A program made the position numbers and the translations under genes. From positions 82,720,467-82,784,466 of the forward strand of contig OX328126.1 of the NCBI GenBank assembly GCA_946811695.1: DNA of 64,000 bases. The letters run 5' to 3'. Source of the stretch: Gonocerus acuteangulatus (taxonomy: Eukaryota; Arthropoda; Insecta; Hemiptera; Coreidae). Of the stretch, positions 1 through 12,599 are shown in pieces. How positions within the stretch are numbered: position 1 is the first letter of the stretch; each line of letters starts with the position of its first letter. A model generated the notes under the pieces. The model was given only the letters and a program-made list of their open reading frames with translations. It did not search any database and was not told the origin of the DNA.

Positions 1-2950
1 AACAAAAATTAAACACCTACTGCCATCAGTAGCGGAAATTACGCACTCGACCTTTTCGACTTCCGCTCGGAAAACTCGATTATAAACAACCAAAACTTGC
101 TTCTAATTTCACGTATCTTGTTTTACTGGCAGATACATTTTATTGTTGCTGCAAGCAATTTCATAAACAATAGTCTCACTGTGAAGACAGTGAGGAAACG
201 CGCTAAAAACCCGCCTATCTGTCACCTGATGTGGTTCAATTTTGAACCGTTCAAAATACCTCTATACACATTGTAAGTATATAGTTATAGTCAAAATAAA
301 AATTGGGTCTAACTAGAGTAGCATGTTATTGCCATCATCCATGCCATCAAATGCTTGAAATCCCCGCGAGAGATTTTACAATACTGATTTCCATTAATAA
401 TAATGCACTTTTTAAAAGATGTTTGTAAAGTATCTCAACAACACTAATTGTTTTATCCACTGTGTAGTCTTTTTGTTGTTGAACATATGTTAATTAACAT
501 ATGTTCTGCTACAAACATTCATTTAACAAACATTTTTCCAAAATTACATAGAGAAATTGAGAATTTGTTTAACTTAAAACCTTAAGATACAATTTGATTG
601 TTGACAATCCGTTTTATTTGTAGTAAAGGCTTACTAAATTGTAGACAACAGTGTTGAAAAGCTTGCTTCTTCGTAAACTTTGGAACCTTGTTACGGGTCG
701 GAAATAAGTTTATAATAGCGTGGAGGAGTACAAAATGGAACTTGGCACAACGATTTTCTGGGACTATTGTGAAGACTTTGGTTATTTAAAGGTTTGCGAT
801 ACAATTATATAAATTTAGGAATGTTCTTGCAAAACGTTGGAAATGTTGATTATTTCTGCTTTAGGTTTGACTTGATTCCAACTCTAAGCAATTGTAAAAC
901 TCGGACGGTTGCGTTATGACTTATGGTCCATGCGGACTAAATAGTAAAAACAACCTGACAGATATTCCCTGTCAAAGCGACCTAAGTGGGAAGACTAACA
1001 GGCAAACACTTAATATTAGTTAGAACCCTGACAGACAGGAACACGGGGATGGCGTGCGAGGATCCATCGACAAACTAATGAAGTGCTGATTCCTGTGTTG
1101 ACATCACAACGTCAACACGTAACGAGCCTACGGCCATCTTGATAGAGTCGCAGAGGGATATGACGGTGCACATACCTGCGATGATCCTCGCTCGAATCTG
1201 ATTCCTCTCTAGGATAGTGTCCGGTGGTGATGTTTGATGAATCAAAGAAATTATACACATCATCACTTCTTAGGATAAACATAACCCTTGTGTAGCGTAA
1301 AATGGGGTCACATTAGTTCAGTATGGTGAGATTGCTATAATTCTTTACTGCTTTCTACTAATATATAAAATTCTCGTGTCACAGTTATAATGTTTATACT
1401 CCTCCAAAACGAGTTAACCCATTTTGATGAAATATTTTGTGTATATTCAGTAGGTCTGAGAATAGGTTTATAACTAATTTTTATACCCCAAAGTGTGAAG
1501 AATGGCTCACCCCAAAAATTTGTTTAGGGTTGCCACCCTAAAGATGCTTTTCTTCTTATGAACCCTTCCAACGGTGGCGCCGTCTACCACACCTGGGCGA
1601 ACCACCCCCGGGTCAAGTCGGGACAGACGTAGCCCACCCGCTCTCATTGCGCATGAAGCCTTTTTTGACTATCCTTTTTCCAAAGAAATGACCGAGTAAG
1701 TCAGCTAACCACCGGGCCATGGAGGTGAAGAAGACACAAACTGACCGAAGATGAAGCCACACGGAGAAATGCAGTACTCAGCTTGGAGTACCATATTTTA
1801 ATCTCACAAGGCACCAGTCACCAGGTACCTATTTAATATACCTAATTTCATGGATCTCCAGCAGCCCATCTTCATCACCACTTCATCAGCTCACCATCAT
1901 TTCAACCTCATCAGTCCCACAACTTTCAAAATTTCATTAATCCATTAACCACAATTTGTTTCTGATTTTGGCAATTTTCCCCCCACTCATCATCTTGTAC
2001 TCAATAAATATAAATTATCAACTCATTATTCATACAGTCCACTTATTTATCCAGCACTACAAAAATATTACTTCCACATCATACCATATAAAAAATGGTG
2101 GTGTGGCAATCTTTTTACAAAATTGTTTTTTATTTTTTCAACAAAATATTTAATTTTTATTTTTTTATGATTTGGAATTAAAAAATACATACAACCCTAA
2201 ATTTTCAAGAAGAAATACTTCGAAGAAGAAATAATAACACACTAAGAAATAGTACATATTTATTTATTTATGATGATGCTCCGCATCTAAAGCGAAAAAC
2301 ATTTAATCTTACATACAAGGAAGTAATAAGAAAAGGATTATAAGTTATATTTATTAATGGACATATCCGTTAATAAATATAAATATGCCACTTCAGTTTG
2401 TCAAAGCCATAATTTTTAAGGCTGAAAACATATATAAATTTTATAATATAAACATATACATAAACATATATAAATTCAACCAAATCGATTTTGTTTGCAC
2501 AAAAAAAAAACAAAACAAAAGATCTTAAATCCCATCTTTCTCGAATGTGCACAGAAGGTTTTCTTGAGCAATATTTCAGCATAGGATTAATGTTAAGAAA
2601 ATACTAGATGTACACTGTTGATTTGAATAATGCGTTGACAGACTCGGGGTTATCTGCGCATAGGATCTCCACTGAGACACGGATAAGAGAAACAGGAGAA
2701 GACATAGCTTTATATGTACATGAAGGGGATAACGCATTGCCATCAGCGCGGCAAGAGCTAATTATCATGTCAAGGTGACATCGGTAAATCTGCCATGACA
2801 GTTGGAGTGATATCGAGGAAGAGGCATGCTCTCTTGCCTCATGGTATGCCATTAGTTGCATGAGATATGTCCTGTCTTCCTTGCCATATATCCCTATACG
2901 CCAGGATTAGCAACATCACAATGTATTACATATATACAATTTATCATTAC
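1..2950. other. AT-rich non-coding stretch, no recognised gene
   Basis: No exon, RNA gene or confidently recognised element. GC-balanced patches lie at about 1030-1260, 1560-1740 and 2600-2880. The minus-strand frames in two of them (1075-1266 and 2604-2861) match nothing I recognise. By position it would be dysf upstream or intronic DNA. Confidence 0.5.
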
Positions 2951-3029
2951 GAATAGAACGTATTTATATTTAATTTTCACATTTTTTGCACTTTTTGAAT
3001 ATTTAATTAATTAATTAATTGAAGTCAAG

Positions 3030-3370
3030 GGCGCCTCCGTAAAAAGTGTTTGAGCGTTTCATCCAATTGGCATTAGGAGGGGGGGGGGGGAAATGAAATA
3101 GGTTGAAAATGCTTTATTTCATACATGGAGTTTGAAAAATGATATCGACATGATTATTTCGCCAAAATATTTGCTTTAGAGAGTAGAATAAAAAAAAAAA
3201 ACAATACAATCGTGAAACAATAATTTATATTTTGTCAAATAAATTCAAAATATGCTTTCTTTTTAAATAAAGTAGCATTATAAACTTATTCATGCCTAAA
3301 ATAATAGTAGATTTAAATTTTGTTTGAAGGAAAATTCATAAAAAAATATATATTATTTTCCCAAAATTAC
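3030..3370. repeat. Dispersed repeat, copy 1 (partner at 41590-41960)
   Basis: Shares an alignable stretch with 41590-41960, for example CAATAATTTATATTTNGTCA, AAATAAATTCAAAATATGCT, and the order of TTGAAAATGC, ATCGNCATGATTATT and AATAATAGNAGAT. A poly(G) run at 3078-3089 marks its start. The type is unknown and it has no coding capacity. Confidence 0.75.
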
Positions 3371-3986
3371 AGACTTCTAAGTGCGAATATCTCGAAAACT
3401 AAAGATATCTCGAGAACCTTGAATGCATGCAACCTGTAGCACGTTTAATTAGCTTTTATTTGTTATACAATAGTCATGTCGCTAGGACGCTTGGTTTCCG
3501 AGATATAAGCAAAAACTCGAAAAATTGGACCTTTTAACCCCCCTACACCCCGGCCAAAAGGCTACGGCACTTATGATATGTTGACCTCCTACCTAGACTA
3601 AACAAAGTTATGACGTAAAAAATTGCGTTCCAAGCATTTCTGTCTATAGTTGTTTTTGAAAATTCGATGTCTGGACTGTAGGGATTATGGAATGGAAGGG
3701 AAAGAATTTAAGGAAGAACAACCTACTGTTTTAATCGTCCAACATACTTTTTTCTTGCTTATTTATTATCTAATATTAAGCTTAAGATTTATTCTCAAAT
3801 AAAATATTTAAGCACATTTTTTTTTTGGTTTAATACTTACACCTACATGTACGTTAATCTTATCGTATCATAAAATCTAAAAAAAGTAATGCATTTTATA
3901 TTTTCTTCATATGTAAACATACATACGACTACAATTTTTTTTGTACTTATACCTACATTAATCTTTTCCTATCTTAAAATGTAATA

Positions 3987-3989
<3 letters not shown>

Positions 3990-4040
<51 letters not shown>
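3990..4040. repeat. (TA)n microsatellite
   Basis: Near-perfect TA dinucleotide tract of about 50 bp. Confidence 0.95.
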
Positions 4041-4041
<1 letters not shown>

Positions 4042-4180
4042 ATGATAACTACATCTAATATATATATAAACATACTTACCAATTTATATATTTATATACA
4101 TTTTAAAACCTAGCAATAAAAAAGCATCTAATTCTAATTTTTTTTTTCTAATTTATATTTCCGCATACAAGTTAACTTCT

Positions 4181-4420
4181 TTAATGAACCTGATCATTAT
4201 TTTCGTTTCTTATTATTTTCGAATCGTCTCCCAATGCTTCCATAAGATTTTCAGGAACATTTTTGTTTTGAAGTGTGACAGTGTATTTCATACAGTTATC
4301 AAAAATGTGTCGAACTGTTAACCTTTCATTGCGCACTTCACAGTTCGGTGGATCTTGTTTATTCAGAAGAAAGGCATGGTGAGTCTTGTGTGTCCGTGTC
4401 TTAGCCTAGGATTAGAAGGA
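4181..4420 (-). pseudogene. Non-LTR retrotransposon C-terminal fragment
   Basis: Minus-strand translation gives RLRHGHTRLT, then after a 1-nt frameshift HAFLLNKQDPPNCEV, NERLTVRHIFDNC and a tail ending at a stop at 4181-4183. The pattern R-L-R-x-GHT-x-LTH...P-x-C-x2-(C/R)...LTV-(K/R)H-(I/L)-x2-(N/D)C is the end of the RNase H region plus terminal zinc-knuckle-like motif of a LINE family that recurs at 45465 (+) and 36406 (-). One Cys of the motif is replaced by Arg and the frame is broken, so it is a dead 5'-truncated copy. Confidence 0.75.
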
Positions 4421-4429
4421 TATTGAACG

Positions 4430-5947
4430 TGTATATATGAGGCAGTTTCTGAGATTTTTATTACAACTCATAGCTGTCATCAAGAAGAATGAACCACTCT
4501 AGCAGTGTAATCGTTATTGCAAGTACTGAAGGCAATTAAAAATGTACCTGTATCGTTGACATGAACCTGCATAGCGCACCCTGGTGAGCGGAGACTTTAC
4601 TACCTGGTCGACACAGCTAAACTCCCTCCGTCAATATATTAACTTTGTTTACAACTTGTGGTGCTATTAATCGGATATAACGCCCCTGTCAGGGCGTTCC
4701 CTCATGTATTCTGATCGTTAGCACTTACTAAACCTCCAACCCGGACTGTACTTGCTAGCTGGTTTAAGGATTCTAAAACAGCTGGGTACCGAGTGGATTG
4801 ACAAGAACTATCACTTTTTCTTTTTGACGGCCTATTACTCGGCCTTGCTAGGCGGAAATACTTCAAGGTAAAGGACATCGGTTCTACGAATAAATACTGC
4901 TGAACTTAATGCAGTTTTGGAAAGTTGACTAATTTTTTTAGTAGAATAGCATTTTCAACGTAAAACTATTAGATTTTAGCTGCCGACAATTACATACTTA
5001 ACTAAATTGATTGTTAAATAACACTCCCAACTTAAGAGGTAATACTACAACCTTGTGATTTTTTTTATTATTATTTTTTTTTTAATATAATTTTCTATTT
5101 TATGTGCTTAAAATGTGCCAAAATTCGATTTTTCAACTAAAGTCCCGATACTATTCAAAAGTAAAAACCACCTTTTCTTTAACTTTTTTTAAAAGTAGTT
5201 ATGAAAAAAATAGAAAGATAAAGTTAACTTTTTAGTACATTAAACTTTAAAGTCGATTTTCTCAAAACTAGGTTTTTCAAATCGGGCGATACGCAAGCGC
5301 TTTCAATTTTCAACCGATCAACTTTAAATTTTGCCTACAGACTCCTAATGATTTGCTAATAAATCACGTACGATTTTTCATTCATTGAATTATTACGATT
5401 TTCGATGGATTTTTTAATGGAAAGTGACCTTATTGTCCGCCATTTTCGAAAAAAATTGATATTTCTTAAAAATCCTACATACTTTGCTAGATAATACATT
5501 CTTCTTTGAAACAGTTTTAGTTTTTTGTTGTACATTAAAAATTGACCTATTCCACCTATTTCTGACCAATTAATTACGTATATTCATTTTTTTATGAATT
5601 ATGGCATTGGTAAAAAAATAGTCCCCTTTTTACCTATGTAATACTTTATTCTTGGCTTGCCCTACATGTTTCGTCCACTCGCCACCCACATTAATAAATT
5701 ATACATAGGGAAAAGAATACTATTTTTTGACCTATGCCATATTTATTTAAAAAAAAATTAAAAATTGTCGCCTGCAGACTATTTTTTTTCTTTTTAATTA
5801 CTTACTTCCCTATAGAATTTAAATTTTTTTATTTATTTGTTATCCATAAATTGGAGAAAATTACTGATTTTGACCAAACTAGGTAGTATTACCCCTTATT
5901 TGACTTAAATAAAGTGATTGAAACTTATGTTATGAAGTAAAACAATT

Positions 5948-5978
<31 letters not shown>

Positions 5979-5980
5979 CT
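4430..5980. other. AT-rich stretch without recognised genes
   Basis: Non-coding. It ends in a long poly(A) run (about 5951-5978). A minus-strand segment near 5655-5685 resembles the 3' part of the hammerhead-like motif seen at 17.1 kb (ACGAAACATGTAGGGC). Confidence 0.4.
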
Positions 5981-5984
5981 ATGT

Positions 5985-6110
5985 GGTCTAGAACGTGGAA
6001 ATTTCTCATCAAAACTTCCGGGTTGCGTCATAATGTTGTCGTCATAAGTGGATTTCTTCCACATGGAATGAGGGAGGAAATGCCCTTAAAATGTAAGAGA
6101 TATATCATGA
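5985..6110 (+). repeat. Dispersed repeat family C, copy 1
   Basis: Shares GTGGTCTA, a CACTTCCGG(A/G)TTGCGTCAT-like block and GAGGGAGGAAA with 55790-55970 and, more weakly, with 39895-40025. Two of the three copies directly follow a homopolymer or (TA)n tract. Confidence 0.6.
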
Positions 6111-6569
6111 TGTGGAAACGACATTATTTATAATTATTGAAAATGATTTTATTCACCATAGCATTCGAAATTACAGATAAAAGTATAAGAAAAAGATGTA
6201 TTTAGAAGCTGGCAAATAACATCCTCATATTTAAATAATCCGAATTATTTAAAATTCGAATTTCGCCAAAATGTTTGAGAAAATGGTCATTAATAATTTA
6301 CACCTCTATGAATATTTTTAGATATTTTGGAGTCAGATTTCAAACGCAAAAAAAATATATATATACAACACGTCGTAACCTATTTTGCCACGAATATGGC
6401 CTCCAGAAGGCTAAATATTTGCATGAGTATTTTTAGGTTACATTTGAAGTAGTCAAAATCTGAAATTCATATCGTTGGGGAAATTTTCACCATATTATCT
6501 TACCTATAGCCTTTCTGCTTAAATTTATTTGCATACAATGAGACTACATTAATAGGCAAGTGTAAGGAA

Positions 6570-6690
6570 ATATTTGACTCCTTTAGTAAATTCTTCGGAA
6601 AATGCTGCTGTAGTCCTTGGAATGGGTCATCTTGGTCCGATCCAGAGACCTCTTACCTCGAAATAACCTTCTTTGTTTGTTTGTAGGAAT
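6570..6690. repeat. Dispersed repeat D, copy 1 (partner 38660-38780)
   Basis: The blocks ATTCTTCG(G/A)AAA, AGACCTCTTACCTCGAAAT and a following TTTGT-rich stretch align in order with 38660-38780. Both copies lie next to GC-balanced unique sequence. Confidence 0.55.
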
Positions 6691-7239
6691 TTTGTTTCAT
6701 AATTGGTCTAAGAATTTCTTCTATCAAGAATTTTGAGCCTAGTTCGTCCGATTGTTTCATAGCGAACAAGCCCTGTAGCATGTGCCCGATAAATGTGCCC
6801 CCTAGACCACTGCACGCCTCTAGGAATGAGAGAAGGAAGAACGGGTTGTGATGCAAGCCATCCCTGACCTCCTGCCCGGAGATTCCACTTGCTGGAGACA
6901 TCACCGTAATTATATTTTGATTATCGAGTTATAAAAACGCCGGCGAAGGGAGTCTTTGCAAGGTTCAAGGAGACCGCCATTAAAAATGATTCAGCCTCTT
7001 GTTTCGCTCCCGCGTGCGTATATTTACCTCGTCAGGGGGCTTTGATGGAGAATCCATCGCCTATTTACATCCTCCTCATTCCCTTCAGAAAGAGAATCCA
7101 CCGGAAGTGCGGTATGGACTTCCGGATGTAGCAGCTTAGTAGAGGTTTGTTCATACGTTCGAATATTAAGACGAGCATTTCTCCAGTTTTTAAATAGTAT
7201 AATTAACCGTTTTAATTTATTTCTACAAGACATCTTTCT

Positions 7240-7390
7240 CTCTTAATTCCCAAGGCGTTTACCGAGTTTCGTTGCTTCGTTGCAATATAACAAAAATTAT
7301 GGCCGGTTTGGGCAAATTGATAATTTTGGTCAGGAATAAACCCCGTCTTTAAGTGGGCCGATTTTGGTGGTTTGATAGAGAAGTTTTTGG

Positions 7391-7478
<88 letters not shown>
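7240..7478 (+). repeat. TIR-family end fragment abutting a (TA)n tract
   Basis: 7240-7395 reads like the outer part of the right arm of the 15-20 kb element: an ACCGAGTTTCGTT-like block, ATAACAAAAATTATGGCCGG, then TAAACCCC and a GGGCCGATTTTGGTGGTT block. It runs straight into (TA)n at 7391-7478, as the arm at 19.7-19.9 kb does. Confidence 0.7.
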
Positions 7479-7479
<1 letters not shown>

Positions 7480-7806
7480 CACTTTTTCTTGTTTCTTTTT
7501 CTGGCAGGGGGTTGATGCTTCATGCCTAATCGCACCTCTTTAGGGGCTTTCCTTATCAGGAAGTCCTCTCTTCATCTTGTCTAGCTTGAGTCAGGCGTAG
7601 TACTCAAGATGATTTTTCAGTACTACGCCTGACTCATGCTAGACAACATGACGAGAGGACTTCCTGAAAAGGAAAGCCCCTGAAGCCGTGCGAAAAGGCA
7701 CGAAACATGTCGGGCGAAACAAACCAAATTAAGAAGTTAATGTGAACCAAGGTGTACTACTTTATCAACCCCCTGCCAGCAAAAGAAACAAGAAAAAGTG
7801 GAATAC
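7478..7806. repeat. Imperfect palindrome (foldback) with hammerhead-like segment
   Basis: The left arm 7478-7600 (CCACTTTTTCTTGTTTCTTT, GGCAGGGGGTTGAT, GAAGTCCTCTC, GTAGTACT) is the inverted complement of the right arm 7620-7806 (AGTACTACGCCTGACTCATG, GAGAGGACTTCCTGA, ATCAACCCCCTGCC, AAGAAACAAGAAAAAGTGGA). The right arm carries an extra 70 nt or so (about 7685-7755) that includes the ribozyme-like motif. Confidence 0.85.
7676..7715 (+). ncRNA. Degenerate hammerhead-ribozyme-like motif
   Basis: GCCC / CTGAAGC / GTGC-loop-GCAC / GAAA / CATG / TC / GGGC. Stem I (7676-7679 with 7712-7715) and stem II can pair, and stem III is the minimal CATG. The core has C instead of A at position 9 plus an extra base, so cleavage activity is doubtful. 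Hammerhead motifs with very short stem III are known from Penelope-like retroelements. Confidence 0.4.
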
Positions 7807-7829
7807 ATATATCGGGTCATCTTTCACAA

Positions 7830-8340
7830 GAATTAGCAGAGTTGAATTTGCAGAGGAAGAATATGTGTAATTTTTGGGCTTGTCTGGTTTTTGAATTGAT
7901 CATTTCCGATACACACACAATAAAAGAGAGATACCATTTAACAAAGATGCTATTAAGACAAAAGTATCCACTTTGGGAGGAATGCTGTGGTCATAGGGCT
8001 TGTCAACTTATATTGTACCGCATAAAATTTATAAAACTAAGAAATTTCTCCTCAAAGAAGATTATTGGGAAATAAATAAAAAAAAATACTTCATGAAGCC
8101 TAGACTTAACCGAGGGAAAAATCTGTCGATTTAATGAGACCCATCAATCATTTCGTTTTGGTTTTACTCATGATGATTATCGTCCTTAAAGAGTGATTGA
8201 ACCCGAAATCTACGTAAATCAAAGGGGCCGACAATCTTACAACCTAAATCAATCATATATCTTTTATAATGTGCTCAGTGGATGAGATTCATTTAAGCAT
8301 GTACAGAAGTTCATATATCTATAATATGTACAATCAAATG
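7830..8340. other. No recognised gene
   Basis: AT-rich. A frame at 7752-8075 starts inside the palindrome and has no recognised domain. Confidence 0.4.

Positions 8341-8812
<472 letters not shown>

Positions 8813-8871
<59 letters not shown>
8813..8871. repeat. (TA)n microsatellite
   Basis: TA tract directly after the SINE tail. Confidence 0.95.
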
Positions 8872-8874
<3 letters not shown>

Positions 8875-9029
8875 CGTGTTTATATCGTCGCGATACAAAT
8901 GCAAAGTATCGAATGTGAAAAAACGCATTTTTAAGTTCAATCTATACTGATTCTGTTGGGCTGATGTACATAGTGACACACTCAAAAAATAATTATTAAT
9001 TACAGAATAAAACACTAACGAATGTAAAT

Positions 9030-9243
9030 TAATCAAAATATTTATTTATTTAAATTTTAACGTCCATTATTATTAACTGAGAATTTTGGGACGGGTTCTC
9101 TATAGGTTACCACCCTTTTCTAGCCAGGATAGGACTGATGCCTTCTCTTTTTTCTAAAGAAAAGCCACCGCCCCTAGTAGAATCGAACCCACCACGACCC
9201 TTGGCGCGGAGCTCACGCCTTAACACTCACGGCCACCGGGACT
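9030..9243 (-). repeat. tRNA-derived SINE, family B, near full length
   Basis: The minus strand reads CCCGGTGGCCGTGAGTGTTA then AGGCG (a Leu/Ser-tRNA-like A box), GGTTCGATTC (B box), ACTAGGGGCGGTGG, AAGGCATCAGTCCTATCCTG, AACCCGTCCC and a tail GGACGTTAAAATTTAAAT. Partial copies: 30034, 30262 (+), 39464, 47866 and 48583 (-). Confidence 0.85.
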
Positions 9244-9494
9244 CCGGTGATTATATTGAGTATATAATCAAAATATATAATAAGATGAAGTATATATAAA
9301 GTCATCTGTAAGGTATCAAACTCTTTACACATTCGATTCTTTTCATTTGTATCGACGATGTTATAGATACATGCATAAGTACACGACCGAGTCTGTTAAT
9401 TTCATAATAAAATATTCCTCGGGCTATTTATTCCATGAATATACGATTTTTTTTTTTATTTAGTATTTATTTATTTGAAATCTGTACAGGTTAA

Positions 9495-10130
9495 CAGTAC
9501 AATGATCAAGTATGTTGATCCAGATATTATGTACAAGTTGATAAAACTGACAAAAGTAAAAAAAATACAAAATACAAAAGAATATACGAATGCTTATAGA
9601 ATTCTGTTTGAACAAGCCAATGCTGATAACAGTTTTAATTCCATGAATCAATACCTATATGAATATTAATTTCAAAAACGATTGCTGATAAGAGTAATCA
9701 AATCTTAAGAGAATGTCGATAAAAGTAGCAATTCCATAAACGAATGCTGATAAGACTACTAATATCATATCGAATACTCATAATAGTTTTGATTTCATAA
9801 GCTAATGTTTATATTGTTAATTATATAAGCCTATACTGATAAGGATTTTAATTTCAAAAACGATTGCTGATAAGAGTAATCAAATCTTAAGAAAACCTTG
9901 ATTTAAGTAATATTTACACAAACGAATGCTGATGAGACTGCTAATTAATAAGCTAGTGCTGAAAACAATATTAATTTTATTAGTCAATATAGATAACAGT
10001 ATTCCTTTTGAAAATGCCTATGAGATTATTTATTCATAAGATAGTATCGATAAAAGTATTGATCTTGGTACTGAATGTTGGTAAGAATATTAATTGGACA
10101 AGTAAATGCTAATAAGTAATGAAGCTTTTA
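9495..10130. repeat. Degenerate tandem repeat with a higher-order 181-bp period
   Basis: The motif (A/C)GAATGCTGATAAGANTA, then TAATT, recurs about every 30-60 bp. A longer block (TTTCAAAAACGATTGCTGAT and what follows) at about 9670 is repeated almost exactly near 9851. Frames through it are short and unremarkable. Confidence 0.75.
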
Positions 10131-10299
10131 ATTATCCACATATACTTCATATAAGAAAATTATCAAGGATCCGCTGGAAATCCCGGATTAATCATAGATT
10201 TTATTTAATTCGCTGTTAAAAATATTTCATAAATCCAGATAATTTTACATACAAAATATAAAAAAAGAAAAAAAAAAGTAATTTTTTTGTATGCCACGT

Positions 10300-10400
10300 T
10301 TTCGAGAATGGGATAAAATCTTCAGTGCACAACAGAATTTTGAACTCAGCTCCTCCCGCGTATGAGTCGTGTGCTCTACCACAGACCCAATTTTGCTTAT
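10300..10400 (-). repeat. SINE family A head, truncated
   Basis: The minus strand has GTGGTAGAGCACACGACTCA and then GAGTTCAAAATTC, i.e. degraded A and B boxes at the same spacing as family A. Confidence 0.55.
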
Positions 10401-10499
10401 TTTTCTTAAAAATCAGTCTTTTAGGAATAACATGTTATTGATATTCTCGTGCCGACTTCTCCATCGCAAAGTATTGTTTATGAAAGGAAAGGAAATCTG

Positions 10500-11235
10500 A
10501 GCGTTACAAGTTAACCGGGGAACAAAATTATTATTTTTTAAATTAATTTAATTTTTTAATAATTTAGTCTGCTCTATATTACAAATATGAAACAGAAAAA
10601 CTGTTAATTTTTAATTTACATTGATATCGGTTAGTTGGTGTGTAATGTTGTTGAAACTATCCTACCATCTTCCTGTGTAACGAGGTTAATTATGTCAGCT
10701 CCTTCGTGGCTGACTATTTTCTTTTCTTTATTATCTTTTTATTAACTTATTTATTTTAATTATTTCGAAATTCTCTCTATAGCAACCTACATGGAGCCTT
10801 TCCTTGCTAAAGCGTGAGCCAAATCGTGTTAACAGAAGGGAGAGGTTGAAACGATTTAGTACACCCGTAAAGAATTACTTGGAAGTGAAGGTGTGTCGAA
10901 GCCTTCTCTTAATTTTTTGGAAACCCATACTAATCCTTTAATTGTATAGAATTATTGAACTCTCGGGGTTCGAATAAAATTGCTCCTTACAATCTGCCGA
11001 AGCCTCGTCCCATTCTATAGAAATATTGCTGCAATCAGCGTCTGCAATTTAAATAATAGTTAATAATCATTATGTTCAATTGATTCTCTCAGCTTTTCTT
11101 AATAACTTAATGCTCCTCGGTGGGGTTTGCTGATGAAAATAAAATTATTTTTAATCATAGTAATCGAGGAATGGTCGGTAAACAAACCTAAGAGATGTTG
11201 AGGGGGGAGGGGGTAGAATTTCTCCACATGTTCAG
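10500..11235. other. No recognised gene or element
   Basis: Non-coding AT-rich sequence. GCGTG (10812) and TCGTG (10824) pentamers, the core type bound by bHLH-PAS/Tango dimers, occur 12 nt apart; this could be chance. Confidence 0.3.
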
Positions 11236-11600
11236 AAATCACGGTATATCGATAACTTCTCGAGGGTGAATAAGTAGCTTACGTTTGCAAGAAGGTGTTT
11301 CGTAACGAGTGATCTTACTTCTGACCCGATTTCATACGCGAGAATTATACGTCCCGCGTAAAAGCTAAGCTCTAATTATTTATGCGGTCCTAATGAGAGA
11401 TGGATGGAAAAATTGTAATAAGTTTAAGAGGTCGGGATGAGAGATTTATCTGGCGGCGTAATGAGACAGATTAACGACCGGTGGTGCGCTGGTTTATGGC
11501 GTTACACTAGCTCTAATTGGTGGTAATGCCTAGAAACTGCCCATCTACAATCTATTACCGTCATCTTCGGAATCTACTGCCTAATCTACGGAGGCCATGC
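11235..11600. promoter_or_regulatory. Candidate conserved non-coding block
   Basis: Unique, GC-balanced sequence in an AT-rich, repeat-rich setting. It has several TAAT-type homeodomain cores (GGCGGCGTAATGAGACAGAT, GATTAACGACC, CTCTAATTGGTGGTAATGCC) and no open frame or splice-flanked exon. A role as a dysf enhancer is speculation from composition and position only. Confidence 0.25.
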
Positions 11601-11772
11601 GCGATATCTTAGGAATTCCTACAAGTATCTTAGGAAAATATAGGCAGTAATATCATCAACAGCCACGGTGTTGCTTTATGATCATCCAAATTCCTTAAAA
11701 AATAGCTCGCTTATTATTGGTTTATTACTTGGGAATTAAACTGTTTTTTTGCCTTTTCTTTATGTCACAAGC

Positions 11773-11789
11773 GGGGGGGGGGGGGGGGG
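11773..11789. repeat. Poly(G) tract
   Basis: About 17 consecutive G residues directly upstream of a SINE head; possible G-quadruplex. Confidence 0.9.
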
Positions 11790-11793
11790 TGCT

Positions 11794-12118
11794 GCGAGGT
11801 TAGCTCAGTGGTAGAGCACTGGACTCATATGCTGGAGGACCTGAGTTCAAATCCCGAGCATAGTACTAAAGATATTTATCTTCTAGTGTCTTCGTTCATG
11901 GGTTGGATTCGGCTTCCCTGACTGTCCCTAGGCCAACCCAGCCTTTAATTAATTTATTAATAGGTACCTTTGTGCTGATGGCCGTAGCAGTAGAAGCAAA
12001 AAAGGGGAAATAATGCGGTCGGACCATAGTACTGACCACACTACCTCCCTAGTGTGCCGAATGGTCGTGAATCATATACCTCTATAGTATCTGACCCTCA
12101 GAACCTCATAAGCTGTAA
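11794..12118 (+). repeat. tRNA-derived SINE, family A
   Basis: The same head (GGTTAGCTCAGTGGTAGAGC) and B box (GAGTTCAAATCCCGAGC) as at 8470; the body is alignable but shorter and more diverged near the tail (CTCAGAACCTCATAAGCTGT). Confidence 0.88.
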
Positions 12119-12599
12119 ACATGTCCAGAAATTTGCTTATTTTAAGCAGCTCCATTTGGAGGAAACCCGGTTATGACTTCGACCTAATGATGCCACGAAA
12201 ATACCGGTGGTTTAAATTTATCATATGAATATTATATTAGTCGTAAAACTCCCAGCGCGGAAGACCCTAAATAGAGATGGTCCAATCTTCTTCTTTTTAT
12301 TTGCCCACTAGTTTTTTCATTCTTTGCGTCAATTTAATTGTTCTTTCTACATATGAATATCATTATTTTTTATTTATATTATTTGTTGATAGACAATTAG
12401 GTATATTTCCTAATGTTTTAATATTTTATAAAACATAATTAATGCAAATTTTGTTTATTTGTCCTTCAATTTTAATCCCATAATACCAAACAAAATCAGA
12501 CATATTTGTAAAGGGATCGGAAAGATCGCGTGGAAGTATGAAAAAAATTAAAAATAGTTTCAATTACCTTAAGGAAATTAAAGGAAAATAAATACAATA

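Noticed and set aside
721..808. Small exon-like segment starting ATGGAACTTGGC and ending at a GTTTGC donor-like site
   Set aside because: No acceptor, no homology recognised and a weak donor; chance.
2604..2861. 85-residue minus-strand frame
   Set aside because: No recognised motif and no supporting gene structure.
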